From JAJDXO01 sp965207535 (GTDB lineage Bacteria; Pseudomonadota; Alphaproteobacteria; Rhodospirillales; UBA2165), in assembly GCA_965207535.1 (NCBI GenBank), contig CBDBMR010000017.1:186001-250000 (forward strand): 64,000 bases of DNA, read 5' to 3'. The notes below the pieces were generated by a model. The model was not told the origin of the DNA. It saw nothing but the letters and a program-made list of their open reading frames with translations, and did no database searches. The translations under genes were made by a program, and so were the position numbers. Positions 37,344-45,953 of this stretch are shown here, one piece after another (position 1 is the stretch's first letter; every line of letters begins with the position of its first letter).

Positions 37344-37940
37344 CTACTCCTCCTTCTTCTCTTCTTCGTCAGCAGGCTCTTCGGCCGGCACCTCGTCTTG
37401 AGGGGCCTCCTCCCCGGCGGGAGGCTCCTCTTCTTGGGGGGCCTCCTCGTCGGCGGGGGCTTCCTCGGCCGCGGCCTCTTCGTTGGGCGCCTCTTCTTGA
37501 GCGGCCTCTTCCTCAGCGGCAGAGTCCTCCGCCGGCGCTTCGTCGGCCACGGCTTCCTCACTAGGCGCTTCGGCCTCCGCGGCCGCGGCCTCGGCCGCCT
37601 CCTTGGCGGCTTCTTCGGCGGCGGCCATCCGTTCCAACGTCTTGGCGCGCGGAAGATGTTGCTTGGTCTGCTCGGGCCGCTCCGGGGCCTTGCGAATATC
37701 CGCGGCATCCAGGAACCGGGCGACGCGATCCGTCGGCAGCGCGCCGTTTTCCAGCCAATGCCTGATCCGGTCTTCCTTCATGTTCAGCCGCTCGGGGTTG
37801 TCCTTGGCCACCATCGGGTTGTAGGTGCCGAGCCTCTCGATAAACCGGCCATCCCGGGGCGACCGGGAATCCGCGACGACGATACGGTAATACGGACGTT
37901 TCTTTGCTCCGCCCCGCGATAGTCTGATCTTTAGTGCCAT
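37344..37940 (-). CDS. rpsP: Ribosomal protein S16 with very long acidic tail
   Basis: 30S assembly protein. The ATG at 37940 gives 198 residues; S16 is usually 80-120. The conserved core covers residues 1-82 (MALKIRLSRGGAKKRPYYRI). From about residue 105 to the end the chain is almost only Glu, Ala, Asp and Pro (for example AAEEEAAQEEAPNEEAAAEE), ending EEEKKEE. A GGAGG ribosome-binding site precedes the ATG; the frame continues upstream for 14 codons, but homology begins at MALKIRL. It follows ffh by 74 nt. Confidence 0.96.
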   Translation of the reverse strand: MALKIRLSRGGAKKRPYYRIVVADSRSPRDGRFIERLGTYNPMVAKDNPERLNMKEDRIRHWLENGALPTDRVARFLDAADIRKAPERPEQTKQHLPRAKTLERMAAAEEAAKEAAEAAAAEAEAPSEEAVADEAPAEDSAAEEEAAQEEAPNEEAAAEEAPADEEAPQEEEPPAGEEAPQDEVPAEEPADEEEKKEE

Positions 37941-38014
37941 ATGTCTTTCGACCTCCGTGGTAGGGCCGCATTGCGGCCGCATTCAAACATTTCGTTCCAG
38001 TTCGGTGATTCAAC

Positions 38015-39391
38015 TCACTTGAAACCGGGCGGCGGCATCATCCCGGGCGGCAGCGCGCCCGGCGGGAGCCCGCCGGCCAAGCCCTTCCTTCCCATTTTTC
38101 CCATCTTCTTCATCATTCCGGCCATCTGCTGATACTGCTTCAGCAGGCGATTGACCTCCTGAACCGACGTACCGGAGCCGGCGGCGATCCGCTTTCGCCG
38201 CTTGGCGTTCAACAGCTTGGGATTGCTGCGCTCCTTGGGCGTCATCGACTGAATGATGGCGTGCTGATGGGCGATCGTCTTGTCGTCCACGTTCGCCGCA
38301 TCCATCTGTTTCTTCATTTTGCCGACCCCCGGCAGCATGCCCATGATTCCCTGGAGATCGCCCATTTTTCGCACCTGGGCCAACTGATCACCCAAGTCCT
38401 CAAGGGTGAACTGGCCCTTCAACGCCCGCTTGGCGGCCTTCTCCGCCTTCTCGGTATCGATGGTCTCTTGGGCCTTCTCGACCAGCCCAACCACGTCACC
38501 CATGCCGAGAATACGGCCGGCAATGCGGTCCGCCTGGAACGTCTCGAGATCGTCGAGTTTTTCCCCGACGCCCATCAGTTTGATCGGACACCCGGTGACC
38601 GACCGCATGGAGAGCGCCGCGCCGCCCCGGCTGTCACCGTCCACACGCGTCAGGACGATGCCCGTCAGACCGACCCGCTCGTTGAAGGACTTGGCGGTAT
38701 TCACCGCGTCCTGACCGGAAAGCGCGTCGGCAACCAATAGAGTTTCCACCGGCATCACCTGATCGCGGATAGAAGCGGCCTCGGCCATGAGTTCGTCGTC
38801 GATCGCCAAACGACCGGCGGTATCGAGAATGACCACATCGAAAGCCTCGCGGCGCCCCACATCCATGGCCCGCCTGGCGATCCCAACCGGCTGTTCGCCG
38901 AGAACCGGCTGCACCACCTGGGTCCCCACCTGCCCGCCCAAGGTCGCCAACTGTTGCGCCGCGGCGGGACGAGCAACGTCGAGGGCGGCCAGCAGCACTT
39001 TCTTGCGCTCCCTGTCGATAAGCCTGGAAGCGATTTTGGCGCAGGTCGTGGTCTTGCCCGAACCCTGAAGACCAACCATCATCAACGCCGCCGGGGGCTG
39101 GACCGCCAGGTCGAGACCGGCTTCTTCGGGTCCCAGCATTTCAACCATTTGGTCGTGGACAATCTTGACCACCATCTGGCCCGGGGTGACGCTCTTGAGC
39201 ACCTCCGAACCGACCGCGGCCTCGGTGACCTTGTCGATGAACTCCTTGACGACGGGCAGCGCGACATCCGCTTCCAACAAGGCCACCCGCACCTCGCGCA
39301 TGGCTTCATCGACATCGGATTCGTTCAACGCACCCCGGCGCTTCAAACGCTCGAAGATGTCGTCAAATCGGCTGGTCAAACCATCAAACAT
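38015..39391 (-). CDS. ffh: Signal recognition particle GTPase Ffh
   Basis: Binds signal peptides of nascent membrane proteins and 4.5S RNA, and docks on FtsY (encoded at 42.2 kb). The 458-residue product has the N domain (1-90), the G domain with P-loop GLQGSGKT at 107-114, DTAGR and TRVDGDSRGGAALS, and the methionine-rich M domain with the RNA-binding SNPKLLNAKRRKRIAAGSGTS-type motif. The tail is rich in Met, Gly and Pro (GGLPPGALPPGMMPP). It precedes rpsP on the same strand. Confidence 0.98.
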   Translation of the reverse strand: MFDGLTSRFDDIFERLKRRGALNESDVDEAMREVRVALLEADVALPVVKEFIDKVTEAAVGSEVLKSVTPGQMVVKIVHDQMVEMLGPEEAGLDLAVQPPAALMMVGLQGSGKTTTCAKIASRLIDRERKKVLLAALDVARPAAAQQLATLGGQVGTQVVQPVLGEQPVGIARRAMDVGRREAFDVVILDTAGRLAIDDELMAEAASIRDQVMPVETLLVADALSGQDAVNTAKSFNERVGLTGIVLTRVDGDSRGGAALSMRSVTGCPIKLMGVGEKLDDLETFQADRIAGRILGMGDVVGLVEKAQETIDTEKAEKAAKRALKGQFTLEDLGDQLAQVRKMGDLQGIMGMLPGVGKMKKQMDAANVDDKTIAHQHAIIQSMTPKERSNPKLLNAKRRKRIAAGSGTSVQEVNRLLKQYQQMAGMMKKMGKMGRKGLAGGLPPGALPPGMMPPPGFK

Positions 39392-39426
39392 GGGCCCAAA
39401 TCCGCCAAAATACCGTCGTCACAACC

Positions 39427-39460
39427 AAAAAACGCCAGTGCGCGAAACTCGCGGACTGGC
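39427..39460 (-). terminator. Intrinsic terminator in the ffh leader
   Basis: On the minus strand GCCAGT/ACTGGC and CGCGA/TCGCG form a stem (39434-39460) interrupted by one G-G mismatch around a 3-nt loop, followed one base later by six U residues (39427-39432). It lies 36-69 nt upstream of the ffh ATG. No minus-strand gene lies upstream for 3.7 kb, so it must end a short leader or small RNA, or attenuate ffh. Confidence 0.7.
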
Positions 39461-39491
39461 GGCGCCCCTGGGGACGTCGATTAGGGGGCGG

Positions 39492-39520
39492 AACCTACGG
39501 TCTGTCCCATGGCCTGTCAA
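39492..39520 (-). promoter_or_regulatory. Possible ffh promoter
   Basis: On the minus strand a perfect -35 TTGACA (39515-39520) is followed after 17 bp by TAGGTT (39492-39497, 3 of 6 to the -10 consensus). A start near 39485 would place the terminator-like hairpin within the first 60 nt of the ffh transcript. Confidence 0.4.
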
Positions 39521-39618
39521 GGTATACCCCGCGGACATTTCTGGTGGTATTGTGCAACCAGGACTTTTGGAGTCCCACGTCGGAGAATGCATCCGGGACC
39601 AGGGAGCTTGCATGAACC

Positions 39619-40050
39619 ATGAGACGGCGAACCGTAAAATTCGATGGACCGGATCCCATAGACCAGTATGTGGGCTCCCGGGTTCGTGCACGCCGCGTGG
39701 GGTTGCGCATGAGCCAGACGAAACTCGGCGACGCAATAGGGGTTACCTTCCAGCAAGTTCAGAAATACGAGAACGGCGCCAATCGGATCGGCGCCAGCAA
39801 TCTGTTCAAAATCGGTCGGACGCTTGGGGTTGAAGTCTCGTTCTTCTTTGACGGCATGCCGGACTTCGACAAGCAATCCGAGGCCCGGGGCAAACTCTCC
39901 GATGGCTCGCAAGAACAGTTCAACGATGACCCCATGGCTTCGAGGGAAGCCATCGAGCTTATGCACAATTATTTCCGTGTCCCCGACGAACAGGTCCGGA
40001 AACGAATCTCCCAGTTCGTCAAAAGTTTGGCGCGCGCCTCCAACGCCTGA
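39619..40050 (+). CDS. XRE-family transcriptional regulator
   Basis: DNA-binding regulator of 143 residues. The helix-turn-helix occupies about residues 18-72 (VGSRVRARRVGLRMSQTKLG, then VTFQQVQKYENGANRIGAS and LFKIGRTLGVEVSFFFDG). This resembles the group of short Xre regulators widespread in Rhizobiales and Rhodospirillales, which have the same VTFQQVQKYE/GANR and SFFFxG signature. The C-terminal half is helical with no ligand domain recognised. It diverges from ffh and precedes dapF by 81 nt. The target genes are unknown. Confidence 0.9.
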   Translation: MRRRTVKFDGPDPIDQYVGSRVRARRVGLRMSQTKLGDAIGVTFQQVQKYENGANRIGASNLFKIGRTLGVEVSFFFDGMPDFDKQSEARGKLSDGSQEQFNDDPMASREAIELMHNYFRVPDEQVRKRISQFVKSLARASNA

Positions 40051-40131
40051 ATTCAGCCGGTAGAAATTGCGCGGACGATACCGGCGCATTTCTCTTGGAC
40101 TTCTCGGGGATTCCGCCATATATCCCCGCCT

Positions 40132-40962
40132 ATGAGTTCGATCGACTTCATAAAGATGCACGGACTCGGCAACGATTTCGTGGTGATTGACGCGCGCTCC
40201 CGGCCGATTGCGCTGTCCGACGCGCGCGCGCGTGCCATCGCGGACCGCCGCACGGGCGTCGGCTGTGACCAACTCATCATTCTCGAGCCGCCGACGGATA
40301 CGAGTGCCGCGCTGTTCATGCGGATCCACAATGCGGACGGGGGAGAGGTCGATGCCTGCGGCAACGCCACCCGCTGTGTCGGCGACATGGTGATGACGGA
40401 GATCGGCCGGGAACGGGCACAAATCCAAACCGGCGCCGGATTGCTGACGGTCTGGCGATCGGATGACGGTATCAGCGTGGACATGGGAGAAGCCAAGGAT
40501 CGATGGACGGACATCCCGCTTGCCGAAGAAGCAGACACGCTGCATTTGGAGATTGGTGAAGGACCGCTGCAGGACCCCGTCGCGGTATCGATCGGCAACC
40601 CGCACGCGGTGTTTTTCGTGGAAGATGCCGAGGTAATAGACCTAGCGGCTGTCGGGCCCGTCCTCGAGCACCACCCGCTCTACCCCGAGCGCGCCAATGT
40701 AGAGGCCGTCTCGGTTCTGTCGCGATCCCATCTGCGGGTGCGGGTGTGGGAGCGCGGCGTCGGTATCACCCGGGCCTGCGGAACCGGCGCCTGCGCGGCG
40801 GCGGTGGCGGCGGTGCGCCGGGATCTGGCGGACCGGGAACTGACCGTCAGTCTCGACGGCGGCGACCTGACGACAAGCTGGCTCGAAAACGGCCACATCA
40901 TCATGACGGGCGCGGTCGCCGAGAGTTTCAGGGGCGCCCTCCCGGAGGAGATGGTGCAATGA
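40132..40962 (+). CDS. dapF: Diaminopimelate epimerase
   Basis: Converts LL- to meso-diaminopimelate for peptidoglycan and lysine. The 276-residue product has the two catalytic cysteines C76 (DACGNATRC) and C216 (RACGTGACAA) and the conserved N-terminus FIKMHGLGNDFVVID. It overlaps mtaB by four bases (ATGA), and mtaB overlaps ftsY in the same way, so the three genes form a tightly coupled operon. Asd, encoded at 31 kb, supplies the precursor of this pathway. Confidence 0.98.
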   Translation: MSSIDFIKMHGLGNDFVVIDARSRPIALSDARARAIADRRTGVGCDQLIILEPPTDTSAALFMRIHNADGGEVDACGNATRCVGDMVMTEIGRERAQIQTGAGLLTVWRSDDGISVDMGEAKDRWTDIPLAEEADTLHLEIGEGPLQDPVAVSIGNPHAVFFVEDAEVIDLAAVGPVLEHHPLYPERANVEAVSVLSRSHLRVRVWERGVGITRACGTGACAAAVAAVRRDLADRELTVSLDGGDLTTSWLENGHIIMTGAVAESFRGALPEEMVQ

Positions 40963-42203
40963 GCGCCCGGGTTATCACACTCGGCTGCCGGCTGAACAGC
41001 TTCGAATCCGAGGTCATCAAGAACCGAACCGGCGAGGCGGGCCTCGACAACGCCGTGGTGATCAACACCTGTGCGGTGACCAGCGAAGCCGAGCGGCAGG
41101 CCCGTCAAACGATCCGCCGGGCGCGGCGTGAACATCCGGAGGCCCGGATTATCGTGACGGGATGCTCGGCACAGGTGGACGCGGACCGTTACGCGAACAT
41201 GCCCGAGGTGGACCAGGTCCTCGGTAACGAGGAAAAACTCCGGATGGAGAGCTATCTGCCGGAATCGAGCCGGGAGTCAATCGTGGTGTCGGACATCATG
41301 CGGATCACCGAGACCGCCGGGCATCTGGTCGAGGGCTTCGAGAGCCGCACGCGGGCCTTCGTTCAAATTCAACAGGGATGCGACCACCGCTGCACCTTTT
41401 GCATTATTCCGTTCGGCCGCGGCAACAACCGGAGTGTGCCGGTCGGGACAATCGTCGATCAGATTGAAAGCCTGACCTCGGCCGGCTACCGGGAAGTGGT
41501 GCTTACGGGTGTCGACATCAGCTCCTACGGAACCGATCTGCCGGGACAGCCGACCCTGGGCGAATTGGTGCGCCGTATCCTTGCCCTGATACCCGATTTG
41601 CCGAGAATGCGGCTCAGTTCGCTCGATCCGGCAGTCAGGGACCCGGCGTTGATGCTCGTACTCTCGACGGAATCCCGGCTCATGCCTCATATCCATCTGA
41701 GTGCCCAGGCGGGCAATGACCTGATCCTCAAGCGGATGAAACGCCGGCATAGCCGCGAAGGATTTTTGCGGTTGTGCGGCGATCTCAGGGCGTCCCGTTC
41801 CGATGTCGTGCTGGGTGCCGACTTCATCACCGGATTCCCGACGGAAACCCCGGAGATGTTCGCTGAAACGCTCTCACTCGTCGACGAGGCGGAGCTTACC
41901 CATCTGCATGTATTCCCTTATTCCGAACGGCCGGGGACGCCGGCGGCGCGGATGCCCCCGGTGCCAAGGCCCGTCCGGCATGAACGGGCCCGGCGGCTGC
42001 GCGAGGCCGGCAATGCGCAGAGGTCCGCCTACCTCGATTCTCGAATCGGGGAGCGTGTGCGGATACTCGTTGAGAGCGATGGGCGCGGCTACACGGAGCA
42101 CTACGCCCCGGCCAAACTTGCCGGCGACGCTCCTCAAGGCGTCATTGTCGACGCCGACATCGACCACGTTGCCGGCGGTCACTTGATTGCCCGGGCCGCA
42201 TGA
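40959..42203 (+). CDS. mtaB: tRNA t6A37 methylthiotransferase MtaB
   Basis: Radical SAM enzyme converting t6A37 to ms2t6A37. The ATG at 40959 gives 414 residues (MSARVITLGCRLNSFESEVI). Auxiliary-cluster cysteines C10, C38 and C69 lie in the UPF0004 domain, and the radical SAM triad C141/C145/C148 sits in QQGCDHRCTFCIIPFGRG. The LGCRLNSFE start distinguishes MtaB from MiaB (LGCQMN). It overlaps dapF and ftsY by ATGA junctions. The frame continues upstream through dapF, but that portion is not homologous. Confidence 0.95.
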   Translation: MSARVITLGCRLNSFESEVIKNRTGEAGLDNAVVINTCAVTSEAERQARQTIRRARREHPEARIIVTGCSAQVDADRYANMPEVDQVLGNEEKLRMESYLPESSRESIVVSDIMRITETAGHLVEGFESRTRAFVQIQQGCDHRCTFCIIPFGRGNNRSVPVGTIVDQIESLTSAGYREVVLTGVDISSYGTDLPGQPTLGELVRRILALIPDLPRMRLSSLDPAVRDPALMLVLSTESRLMPHIHLSAQAGNDLILKRMKRRHSREGFLRLCGDLRASRSDVVLGADFITGFPTETPEMFAETLSLVDEAELTHLHVFPYSERPGTPAARMPPVPRPVRHERARRLREAGNAQRSAYLDSRIGERVRILVESDGRGYTEHYAPAKLAGDAPQGVIVDADIDHVAGGHLIARAA

Positions 42204-43159
42204 CGGGAGAGGATACCGGACGGAAACCCGGCTGGCTGAACCGGCTGGCATCCGGACTGCGGCGCACGTCGTCGGCGCTGAATCAGAACCTGGGGGATCT
42301 GTTTTCGGGCGCTCGAAAACTCGATAGAGCCACACTTGACGAACTCGAAGAGCTGCTGATCGCGGCTGACATCGGCGTCCCGACGGCGGCAAAGCTCACC
42401 CGGAAATTGGCCGAGGAACGGTTCGACCAGGAAATCACCGGTGACGAGGTGCGCGCCGCCCTTGCGGCACAGATCGCGGAGATCCTGTCGCCGGTTGCCG
42501 AGCCGTTGGCGGTAGATCCGGGCCACCGGCCCCACACGGTCCTCGTTTGCGGCGTGAACGGCAGCGGCAAGACCACGACCGTCGGCAAGCTCGCGCAATT
42601 ATATGGGGACCAGGGATTGAACGTCATGCTGGCCGCCGCGGACACGTTCCGGGCAGCAGCCGTGGAGCAGCTTCAGATTTGGGGCGAACGCACCGGGGCG
42701 CCGGTCGTGGCGCGCGATACCGGCGCCGATGCGGCAGGCCTGGTGTTCGACGCCATCGAAGAAGCGCGGCGGCACAACGTCGATCTGCTGCTAATCGATA
42801 CCGCGGGGCGGCTTCAGAACAAAACCGAGTTGATGGACGAACTCAAGAAGGTCATACGGGTCGCCAAGAAGCTGGATGAAACGGCGCCGCAATCGACCCT
42901 GTTGGTGCTCGACGCAACCGTGGGCCAGAACGCCCACTCCCAGGTCGAGACCTTCCGCGAAATGGTCGACGTGACCGGCCTCGCGGTTACCAAACTGGAC
43001 GGCAGCGCGAAGGCCGGCGTGGTGGTGGCGCTGGCCGAGAGATTCGGTCTGCCGATCCACGCAATCGGGGTCGGCGAGCAGGCGGACGACCTGCGGCCCT
43101 TCGATGCGACTTCGTTTGCCCGGGCGCTGGTGGATTTGGGACCGGAAGAAGCCGGCTAG
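42200..43159 (+). CDS. ftsY: Signal recognition particle receptor FtsY
   Basis: Membrane-associated SRP receptor GTPase, partner of Ffh. The 319-residue product lacks the long acidic A domain of E. coli FtsY and consists of a short basic N-terminal stretch, the NG domain with P-loop GVNGSGKT at 118-125, LAAADTFRAAAVEQL, LIDTAGRLQNK and TKLDGSAKAG. A compact FtsY is common in Alphaproteobacteria. Last gene of dapF-mtaB-ftsY, converging on the Nudix gene with a 9-nt gap. Confidence 0.97.
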   Translation: MTGEDTGRKPGWLNRLASGLRRTSSALNQNLGDLFSGARKLDRATLDELEELLIAADIGVPTAAKLTRKLAEERFDQEITGDEVRAALAAQIAEILSPVAEPLAVDPGHRPHTVLVCGVNGSGKTTTVGKLAQLYGDQGLNVMLAAADTFRAAAVEQLQIWGERTGAPVVARDTGADAAGLVFDAIEEARRHNVDLLLIDTAGRLQNKTELMDELKKVIRVAKKLDETAPQSTLLVLDATVGQNAHSQVETFREMVDVTGLAVTKLDGSAKAGVVVALAERFGLPIHAIGVGEQADDLRPFDATSFARALVDLGPEEAG

Positions 43160-43168
43160 CCCCCCATT

Positions 43169-43687
43169 TCAGATCTTCAGCGGCGCCTGCTCGATCACCG
43201 CCGTGGACCCCCGGCGATGGTGATCGAGGGCCCATCGCACGCTCGGGAAAGCCAGATCATTCCAGGGAATTTGTTCCCACTCGAACAACCCCACTTCCTC
43301 GCTCTCCTCTCCGGGCGCGAATTCTTCGCTCAGCATTTCGGCCCGAAACACCATATAGACCTGACTCAGGTGCCGGATCTCATAGACCCCCATCAGGTCA
43401 CCGATCTCGACCTCGGCGCAGGCTTCTTCCCAGACCTCGCGCCGAGCGCCGTCAGCGATGGTCTCCCCCATCTCCAGATAGCCGGCCGGCATGGTCCAGT
43501 AGCCCTTTCTGGGCGGGATCGCCCGGCGGCAGAGCAGATACTTGTCTTCCCAGACACACACCGCTCCGACGATCACTTTCGGATTTTGGTATTCGATGTA
43601 GCCGCAGTCCGGGCAAACCAACCGTTCGACCGTATCGCCGGTCGGCACCGTCCTGACGGATGGTCCGTTGAACTCGTCTTCAGACAT
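43169..43687 (-). CDS. Nudix hydrolase with N-terminal zinc-ribbon remnant
   Basis: The 172-residue product has a CPDCGYIEYQNPKVIVGAV start, a short zinc-ribbon-like element, then a Nudix box GYLEMGETIADGARREVWEE. The glycine usual near the end of the Nudix box is replaced by Cys (EEACAEV), while the catalytic R-E-x-x-E-E glutamates are intact. Members of this subgroup hydrolyse nucleoside diphosphate derivatives such as ADP-ribose or NADH; the substrate cannot be told here. It lies alone between ftsY and pgk, 68 nt after the pgk stop. Confidence 0.9.
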   Translation of the reverse strand: MSEDEFNGPSVRTVPTGDTVERLVCPDCGYIEYQNPKVIVGAVCVWEDKYLLCRRAIPPRKGYWTMPAGYLEMGETIADGARREVWEEACAEVEIGDLMGVYEIRHLSQVYMVFRAEMLSEEFAPGEESEEVGLFEWEQIPWNDLAFPSVRWALDHHRRGSTAVIEQAPLKI

Positions 43688-43755
43688 GTCGCTAGTCTGG
43701 GTCAGCAGCGCGCCACTGACAACCTATTGGTCGAGATTCGTCCCGGCGGCAAAGA

Positions 43756-44910
43756 TCAACCGGAAAGCACCTCGACCCCGGGCAGGGACTTGCCCTCCAG
43801 CCATTCGAGAAACGCGCCGCCGGCGGTCGAAACGTAGCTGAACGCCTCGACCGCATTTGCCGTTGCCAGGGCAGCGACGGTGTCGCCGCCCCCGGCGACG
43901 CTCAACAGGTCACCGGACCGGGTCCGGCCGGCCGCTGCACCGGCAACGGCCTTGGTCCCCTGATCGAATGGGGGAAATTCGAAAGCGCCGAGCGGTCCAT
44001 TCCATACCAGCGTCCGGCAGCTGTTCATCTGCCCGATAATGGCGGCCGTCGTGGCCGGTCCGATATCCAGCATCATTTTATCGGCGGGAATTCGATCGGC
44101 CGGAACCGTCGCCGCGTCGGCGTCCGCGGCGAGTTCCCCGGCGACGAGGCCGTCCGACGGCAGAATAACACTGCAACCGGAATCCGCGGCGGCCTCCGTG
44201 ACCTTCCGCGCGGTTTCGGTCATGTCGGCCTCGACGAGAGACTTTCCCACCTGGACGCCATCCGCGAGCAGGAACGTGTTGGCCATGGCGCCGCCGATCA
44301 CCAGGTGATCGACCTTTTCGATCAGATTTTCCAGCACGCCGAGCTTGGTCGAGACCTTGTTGCCGCCGACCACCGCCATGACCGGATGCTCGGGCGCCTC
44401 CAGCGCCTGCGTCAGGGCCTTCAGTTCCTTCTCCAGAAGCCGCCCCGCCGCCGACGGGAGGAGCCTTGCGACCCCGTCGATGGACGCGTGTGCGCGATGG
44501 GTGCAGGAAAAGGCATCATCCACGTAAAGGTCGGCCAAGCCTGCAAGCTTCCTTGCAAACTCCGGATCGTTGGCTTCTTCTCCCGGATCGAAGCGAAGGT
44601 TCTCGAGCAGGATCAGCTCACCCGACGCCCCGTCGCCGAATGAAACGGCACGGCCGAGGGCGGCACTCAGCGCCGGAACAATCGGCTCCAGGGAAAGGTC
44701 CGGCGCCACCTGCCCCTTCGGGCGTCCAAAATGGCTGGCGAGCACGACGTTCGCCCCCTTGCCGAGAAGTTCGAGGATGGTCGGCCGGACGGCGTCAATC
44801 CGCGTGGTGTCGGAAACCAAACCGTCCCGCATGGGGACATTCAGGTCTACCCGGACGAGCACCCGCTTGCCGGCGACTTCCAGGTCATCGAGGGTTTGAA
44901 ACTTGGTCAT
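43756..44910 (-). CDS. pgk: Phosphoglycerate kinase
   Basis: Glycolytic/gluconeogenic enzyme transferring phosphate between 1,3-bisphosphoglycerate and ADP. The 384-residue product shows RVLVRVDLNVPMRDG, the ASHFGRPKG substrate motif, MAVVGGNKVSTKLGVL, LIGGAMANTFL-like sequence, WNGPLGAFEFPPFDQGT and the nucleotide-binding SVAGGGDTVAAL. It is slightly shorter than the usual 390-400. No gap or fap neighbour is present in the window. Confidence 0.97.
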   Translation of the reverse strand: MTKFQTLDDLEVAGKRVLVRVDLNVPMRDGLVSDTTRIDAVRPTILELLGKGANVVLASHFGRPKGQVAPDLSLEPIVPALSAALGRAVSFGDGASGELILLENLRFDPGEEANDPEFARKLAGLADLYVDDAFSCTHRAHASIDGVARLLPSAAGRLLEKELKALTQALEAPEHPVMAVVGGNKVSTKLGVLENLIEKVDHLVIGGAMANTFLLADGVQVGKSLVEADMTETARKVTEAAADSGCSVILPSDGLVAGELAADADAATVPADRIPADKMMLDIGPATTAAIIGQMNSCRTLVWNGPLGAFEFPPFDQGTKAVAGAAAGRTRSGDLLSVAGGGDTVAALATANAVEAFSYVSTAGGAFLEWLEGKSLPGVEVLSG

Positions 44911-45087
44911 GTGCCCTTGGGTGAGAGTTCTTCAGGCAGGCCGCCCTTATGCCATTGGGCCGCGGACATGAAAAGCGCAACGAAAAGCGGCCTCATTGAT
45001 TTTCACCGGATCGCTTCAAGCAAGTGTCCCCTACGCTCACTCAGGGCGAGGGGGAGGGAGAAGAGGAGAGTGTTCGGGTGTCCGGGG

Positions 45088-45849
45088 CTATTTGTGATTG
45101 GCCAGAGCCATCGCGGCGGCGCCCATTATGGGACCGGTCTGTTCCGACTGCAAAAACACCGCACACCCATCGACACCGGGTTCGTGGAATTTGCCGGCGG
45201 AAACGGTGAGCTTCAGCGTCTCTCCCTTCCACTCGCCGATCCTGACCAGCTTCTTGACGATATTGAAATTCTCGATCACGCGGCCGCGATTTTCGCCGCG
45301 TCTGACCTCGGTCTTTTTGCTGCTCTGATAAAGCGCAAGCCAAACAGCCGCCTGGGCCGGTTGCGTGGAGGCGGGAACCGACACGCTGATCCCGCCGTCG
45401 TATCCGCGAGTGACCTTGACCGTCACGTCGGGCGCGTTGGCCGCCCTGGCTATTCGGCTATGGACCTCCCGTTCATCCGTACCGGAGGTCTCGGTCAGGC
45501 CATGGACCACCATCTGCGGCGTGTAGACGAACGACCGGGAGAAGTGGCGCGCATAGGTCCGCTGCCGCTTGGAGTAGGATGCATCGGCAAAGGGATCCTT
45601 CCAGCCGATGTAATCCCAGTAATCCACATGGAACGACAAGGCGATGACATCGCTGCGCTTGGCCAACTTCCCGAGCAGCGCATCGGCAGGTGGGCAGGAA
45701 GAGCACCCTTGCGACGTATAGAGTTCGACGACCGTCGGGCTCCGGTCACCGGCCAGCGCACCAGACGTATGGGCCTGAACGGCCGTCAGCGCCAGAAACA
45801 GGACAACTCCGAGTCCCCCGAGAGCAATGAATCGCGTTAGGTGCCGCAT
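45088..45849 (-). CDS. DUF1223 family exported protein
   Basis: Exported protein of 253 residues from the ATG at 45849 (MRHLTRFIALGGLGVVLFLA), which begins a Sec signal peptide; a TTG at 45885 would add 12 unneeded residues. The DUF1223 signature is clear: VVELYTSQGCSSCPPADALL, a thioredoxin-like CSSC motif, then LSFHVDYWDYIGWKDPFAD and PQMVVHG. The fold is thioredoxin-like, and the CxxC may be redox active in the periplasm. It sits downstream of acnA, an association common in Alphaproteobacteria. Function is unproven. Confidence 0.9.
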   Translation of the reverse strand: MRHLTRFIALGGLGVVLFLALTAVQAHTSGALAGDRSPTVVELYTSQGCSSCPPADALLGKLAKRSDVIALSFHVDYWDYIGWKDPFADASYSKRQRTYARHFSRSFVYTPQMVVHGLTETSGTDEREVHSRIARAANAPDVTVKVTRGYDGGISVSVPASTQPAQAAVWLALYQSSKKTEVRRGENRGRVIENFNIVKKLVRIGEWKGETLKLTVSAGKFHEPGVDGCAVFLQSEQTGPIMGAAAMALANHK

Positions 45850-45953
45850 GGTTCTGAGATACTGGAAGGCCTGCTCAACCGCCAATCAAATGCGGGTGAA
45901 CGCTACCGGTCTCCCCCGGGCGGGCGGTCACTATTCGGCGATCCGAAATTCGG

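Noticed and set aside
39460..39618. 4.5S or 6S RNA gene upstream of ffh
   Set aside because: The GGAAGGAAGC-type SRP loop and the long-bulge 6S fold were not found on either strand; only a short leader with a terminator-like hairpin is supported.
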